This document shows, piece after piece, positions 54,660 to 58,305 of a DNA stretch of 58,305 nt. Origin of the DNA: Arachnopeziza araneosa (taxonomy: Eukaryota; Ascomycota; Leotiomycetes; Helotiales; Arachnopezizaceae). The stretch lies in contig QYAI01000204.1 of the NCBI GenBank assembly GCA_003988855.1, positions 1 to 58,305 on the forward strand, read 5' to 3'. Position 1 is the first letter of the stretch, and each line of letters begins with the position of its first letter. The position numbers and the translations under genes were made by a program. The notes under the pieces were generated by a model. The model had not been told where the DNA came from. It worked only from the letters and a program-made list of their open reading frames with translations, and made no database searches.

Positions 54660-57183
54660 TTATGGTGCGGCTTTACCCTCCCAGTCTATAAGAAGATTTA
54701 CGCAAGCCAAGATTCTTGCATAACATTCTGGGTTTCCTTCTTGCTTTGCCAGCTCCATTCGCCGAGAAGCAATTGAAGTGATTGTTTTACCGTGATAGTT
54801 TGTGGTTGGAAAACTTGCCCCTACGTCAATTAGAGCTTGGACGCATGGCAGTGAGCCCCCAATAGCTGCAATTGCGATTGCTGTATATCCCTTCCTATCA
54901 CGCATGTTGACATCTACCCCTAGCTTCACAAGCTTCGGGATCGTTTCAGTGATTGTCGCTTGCTGGTCCTCGCCCCTTCGAATTTTAAGAAGAGCAGTAA
55001 GAGGTGTATCGCCATTGATGTCAACCCATGTCATGAGATTTGCCTCTTGCAACCACTCAATCCATATGATGACATTTGCCTCTTGCAACCGCTCAAACAA
55101 TTCGCTAGGTTGTTGGTCCGCTACTAAGAATCTCCTGAAGCTGGTCTTGAGTTGTGATTTTTCTCTAAACAGAGCTACTGCCTTCTTGATTTGGTCCCTT
55201 GCTTGAAAGTTATTTAGTTTTTGTACAGTGGCGTACTCTTTCCACGAGCGCAATAGTTCGTCGCCTACATTAAAGCCGTGATTATCCAGAGCATTCATGT
55301 CAATCTTTAAAATTTCCAATACTTCAAGTAGCCTAATCGAGCTGCTATCCCTTGTCCATCCGAAAGGGTGAAAGCAAAAAGGCCACCCATCTTGAGAGAA
55401 GGAGTGAGCAATGGTACGCCCATGAAAGTCTCTTTGAGTGAAACAAAAGTCTTTAATCGAGAGAAATTTCAATAATATAAGGTAGTCTGAAAATGTTTGC
55501 CTCTGGATGAATTGCTTCGTTTTGAAGACATGCATAAATGTTTCGCCAGAAGAATTTCTTGCTCCAACATCAACTCCATTAGCAATCAGTGTTTCAAATA
55601 GTTTCAAACTTGCTCCCTCAGAAGCCGCTGCGTAGTGTAGATGTGTATTACCCAAAGAGTCAATTGTCTTATAATTGCCGGTGCTCGCGGCGCTAGCGTA
55701 CCAGTGATACCCTCCAATCGCATTGTGGCAAGAGCCACAGAAAGACGCATCTGGCTGGCCTACGCAACATCGGTCAAAAATTTCCTTGTTAGGGTTTGGA
55801 GGGCGCGACTCCGGAACGGGTAGGAGTTGGGCTTCATCAACAATTTCTTTCCATATTTCTCGCCTGCCTTTTCTAAGTATGGCGGCTAAGCTTCCCTTAA
55901 ATGGCTTTCCTGAGTCGGAATCTATCGAACCTTGATGTAGTTGTTCCTCGAAATTCTGGACAGGTATCTGGGTAGAGTTTACAGCCGTAGGTTTTGAGCC
56001 TCTCGAGCTTATGGACATCCAGCTAGATCTCGAAGACATTGTCCGTCCAATAGAAGATGCTATTCGTCTAAAGGAAGAGCTAGATCGACTAGACTCGGAC
56101 AGAGAGAGGCGCGTTATTGAATAAACGTGATTAGCGTATAATAGCGATCGATTATGTAGACGTTTTCTAATGCTCTCAAGATCATCAAACTTTTGCCGTT
56201 CCCCCAGGTGAAAGTTGTTGGCCATAAGACTCACGTCGGAACTTTCATCTTCATCATCCAGAGTTTCCCTGGCCAAAATATCTGTAGAAACGGCATGTTC
56301 AACAGCTTGATCAAAGTCAGGGTTTCTTTCAGGAGCAACTTGAAGTATCCCTTTGCAAAATTAGGCTTATATGATACACATACGTTGGAATTCTTACCTG
56401 GAGCTATGCCTGATCCCGGATCTAGAACTAATTCTGCGTGGCAGCTGGGACATGTCCTTGGTATAGGATAAGAAGACCAGTCGAGGAGCTTGAAAAGACA
56501 TCTTTCATGATATACATGACCACAGCTCAATTTTATAGTTGGATCGACAGGAATACTGATTGTTCGTTGCTCACAATACGGGCAATCTAGTGTTGGTGAT
56601 AGCGGTTCCGGAGGAGCCATGATGATTTGAGTTGATGCTGTGGAGCCGTCTAACATGAGCAAGGCCGAGTTGGTGGGCTGCGAATCTCGCAAAGGATACT
56701 GAGAGAAATGGGTTTTTAGTTCTTGGGTGAGAGGCTCATGATAGTTGTGGAAAGCTCCGGTGTTATATTCAGGATCTGTAGTCCCGCTGCAGGATCTTGA
56801 TGATGCAGTGCTTGAACGGGACTTGACTCGAGAGTACCTTACGGCCTTCGAGATTCGGGAGCTGCGCGATTGCCGCATGGCGCCAAGGCGCGATACCATC
56901 ATTGAATCGGACCTTGGTCGGAGATGGTGCAATTTTTCAACGTACTCTCTCGGGTAGAGTGAACGAAGTTTCATCTGAAAATGACGTTCACTAGAGATGG
57001 ATCAGCCATTCGAAGAGAAAGCATCCACAGAATGATTTACCTAAGAGTGATCCCCTCCTTTTCGAGAACTGACAGAATCTCAGCATTGGTGAGGGTTGTC
57101 AAAGTGTACAGCCGTGCCAATTGTCTTTTTTGACGATGAGTCCAAGCCCTTTGGGGTCGTCCGCAGGGACGCCTGGGAGACAT
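54660..57183 (-). CDS. RING-finger/ankyrin-repeat protein
   Basis: Three exons: 57183-57041, 56990-56398 and 56338-54660, giving 804 residues. Intron 1 (50 bases, CTGAT branch point) joins EGITL|SERHFQMKLRS, and intron 2 (59 bases) joins GIAP|VAPERN; together they merge two long frames into one protein. The N-terminal 70 residues (GRPQRAWTHRQKRQLARLY then TNAEILSVLEKEG) look like a small helical DNA/regulator-type domain similar to Clr5 domains. A Ser/Arg-rich stretch precedes a RING-type finger at about 184-231 (CPYCEQ, LSCGHVYHERC, CPSCHAEL). The second half has scattered ankyrin repeats (GNTHLHYAAASEGASL, GDTPLTALL, GYTAIAIAAIGGS) and a CxxC-type cluster (FCGSCHNAIGGYHW). A ubiquitin-ligase role with ankyrin substrate recognition is the simplest inference. 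Confidence 0.83.
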
Positions 57184-57689
57184 GATCTTATGGGCAGGCC
57201 GAAGGGTCGAAATATCAGATGGTGTTGCAGGAGGTTGTAATGATGAGTCCGAATGGAATGACTTGGAGGTATAAATTATCTAGTTGTAGATGCAGATAGG
57301 CAGGGTGATGTTAGACGAAGGACAGGTCCATGCGGGTACCGTAAACCCCTGCTTTCGAGTTTTTGCGCATCGCTAGTGTCAGGCTCTTGTGGTGGCCTGC
57401 AAGGAAGCACACCACTTTCCCGCCCATCATTGGCCAGAACGTCGAAAGGCTCGACTTAAATTCCAGGGGTCAGTCGCAGCCTTTATGCTGAAAACGAGGA
57501 TTAGTCAGCAGTTATATTTTTAGATCTCTCGATTAAGAACTGACCACTCTGGACCTTGCAGCAGCAATAAAAAAGGTTACTGTAGTGTGCTTGCAACTTG
57601 AGTGGGATTCAATCCTTGCACGCAGCCATCAACGCCTGACCAAGCAAAACGAGCCAAGCCGACCAATCAATTGATTGATTTTCTCGAGA
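57184..57689. other. Promoter-side intergenic region
   Basis: About 500 bases upstream of the RING-ankyrin gene. A small palindromic AATCAATTGATTGATT lies at 57664-57679, close to where the transposase remnant begins. No gene is seen. Confidence 0.4.
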
Positions 57690-58256
57690 GAAGGTGGCGG
57701 AAATGAAATGATAAGCTTAGTGACAATACCTCCGCCTAGTCCAAAAAGAGAATCTTCTAAGCTTAAAACACTATTAACTACGAAAACAATTCGCTATACT
57801 CGAAAAGCCTTCAAGCTGTGCTCTTCATCAAAAAAAGTCAACAAGATATTCGATAGACTTCAAATTCTCTCCTCGCAAGTCTCTATACTCGAACACGAAA
57901 ATAAGAACTTAAAACAAGCTATAATCCTCGAAAAGAAGAAGCGCAAGAAGAGCAAAAGGCTTAATCTATGTGGTGAAGTTAGCGGAGGAGTTGAAATATA
58001 CTCACTAGCTTAGGTCCTTCGAGCACGCTTGTATCAAGCTCAAAAAGAAGCTATTGAAGCTGAAGAAACTGAAAAAAAAGAGGTTCGGAAGGCTCAGCAT
58101 GCAAGAAACGCGATAGAAAAGAAGATAAAAGCAAATTTGAGAGAAGCTAAACAAGCTGAGAAGCAACTGCTTGCTAGGATGCAAGAGTCTTTGAATGTCC
58201 CGCAAATGTCGCAAGCGGATTATTCGTTCAATATTGAACGAATAATTGCCACGTGA
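57690..58256 (+). mobile_element. C-terminal remnant of a fungal DDE transposase
   Basis: The frame reads TIPPPSPKRESSKLKTLL, then SILEHENKNLKQAIILEKKK, KSKRLNLCGE and IYSLA. After one TAG (58012-58014) it continues in the same frame as LYQAQKEAIEAEE, with a long Lys/Glu/Arg coiled coil, to a TGA at 58254-58256. The ENxxLKxAIxLEKKKRKR..LNLLGE text is characteristic of the C-terminal tail of pogo-family transposases in moulds. The DNA-binding and DDE domains are absent from the window, so this is a 5'-truncated relic that carries at least one stop. Confidence 0.7.
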
Positions 58257-58305
58257 TCGACCAGCTGAATGCAGCCAGAACAACTCTCCGGATTAGGACT
58301 TTAAG

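Noticed and set aside
1..58305. CRISPR array or prophage-like structure
   Set aside because: No regularly spaced repeats; the introns, domains and 5S relic show a fungal nuclear sequence.

Overview
The window is nuclear DNA of a filamentous ascomycete (Pezizomycotina). Introns are short (about 43-170 bases, mostly 45-65) with GT..AG ends and CTAAC/CTGAC-type branch points. The gene content is typical of moulds: WSC, CFEM-receptor, fungal carboxylesterase, STAND N-terminal/ankyrin and cytochrome P450 genes, with Fot1/pogo transposon debris. A dispersed 5S rRNA relic has the characteristic ascomycete sequence. I suspect Leotiomycetes, but that is only an impression. No gene is interrupted by the left edge; the right edge lies next to a transposase remnant. 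Exon structures were inferred by hand from reading frames, splice signals and family conservation.

Left part (0-27 kb), mostly ordinary genes: an unknown protein; a decayed gene; a type-B carboxylesterase next to an anion-type MFS transporter on the same strand; a small GPI-anchored wall protein; a large P-loop/RING/patatin-like gene with a damaged first exon and a lost active site; an aldo/keto reductase; a two-WSC-domain surface protein; a divergent pair made of a membrane-tailed thioredoxin and a SPOUT-type RNA methyltransferase; a G+C-rich frameshifted relic; and a long single-exon protein of unknown function.

Middle (27-46 kb): a CFEM-containing seven-helix receptor of the Pth11 type; a badly decayed NACHT-ankyrin (NLR-like) gene lying between two direct copies of a diverged repeat; a large single-pass membrane protein with an EGF-like motif; two relics of 5S rRNA genes in tandem; a STAND-N-terminal/ankyrin protein with no NTPase domain; a five-helix membrane protein; and a secreted GH18 chitinase-like enzyme.

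Right part (46-58.3 kb), an accessory compartment: a tiny gene with a 12-base exon, a P450 pseudogene tail-to-tail with an intact CYP52-like P450, a Fot1/pogo transposase remnant, a small unknown gene, an aminoglycoside-phosphotransferase-fold pseudogene, another P450 fragment, an intact RING-ankyrin gene, and a second transposase remnant. The clustering of pseudogenes, transposon debris and ankyrin/NLR-like genes suggests a fast-turnover region. I see no CRISPR array, no convincing tRNA gene and no obvious secondary-metabolite backbone enzyme.
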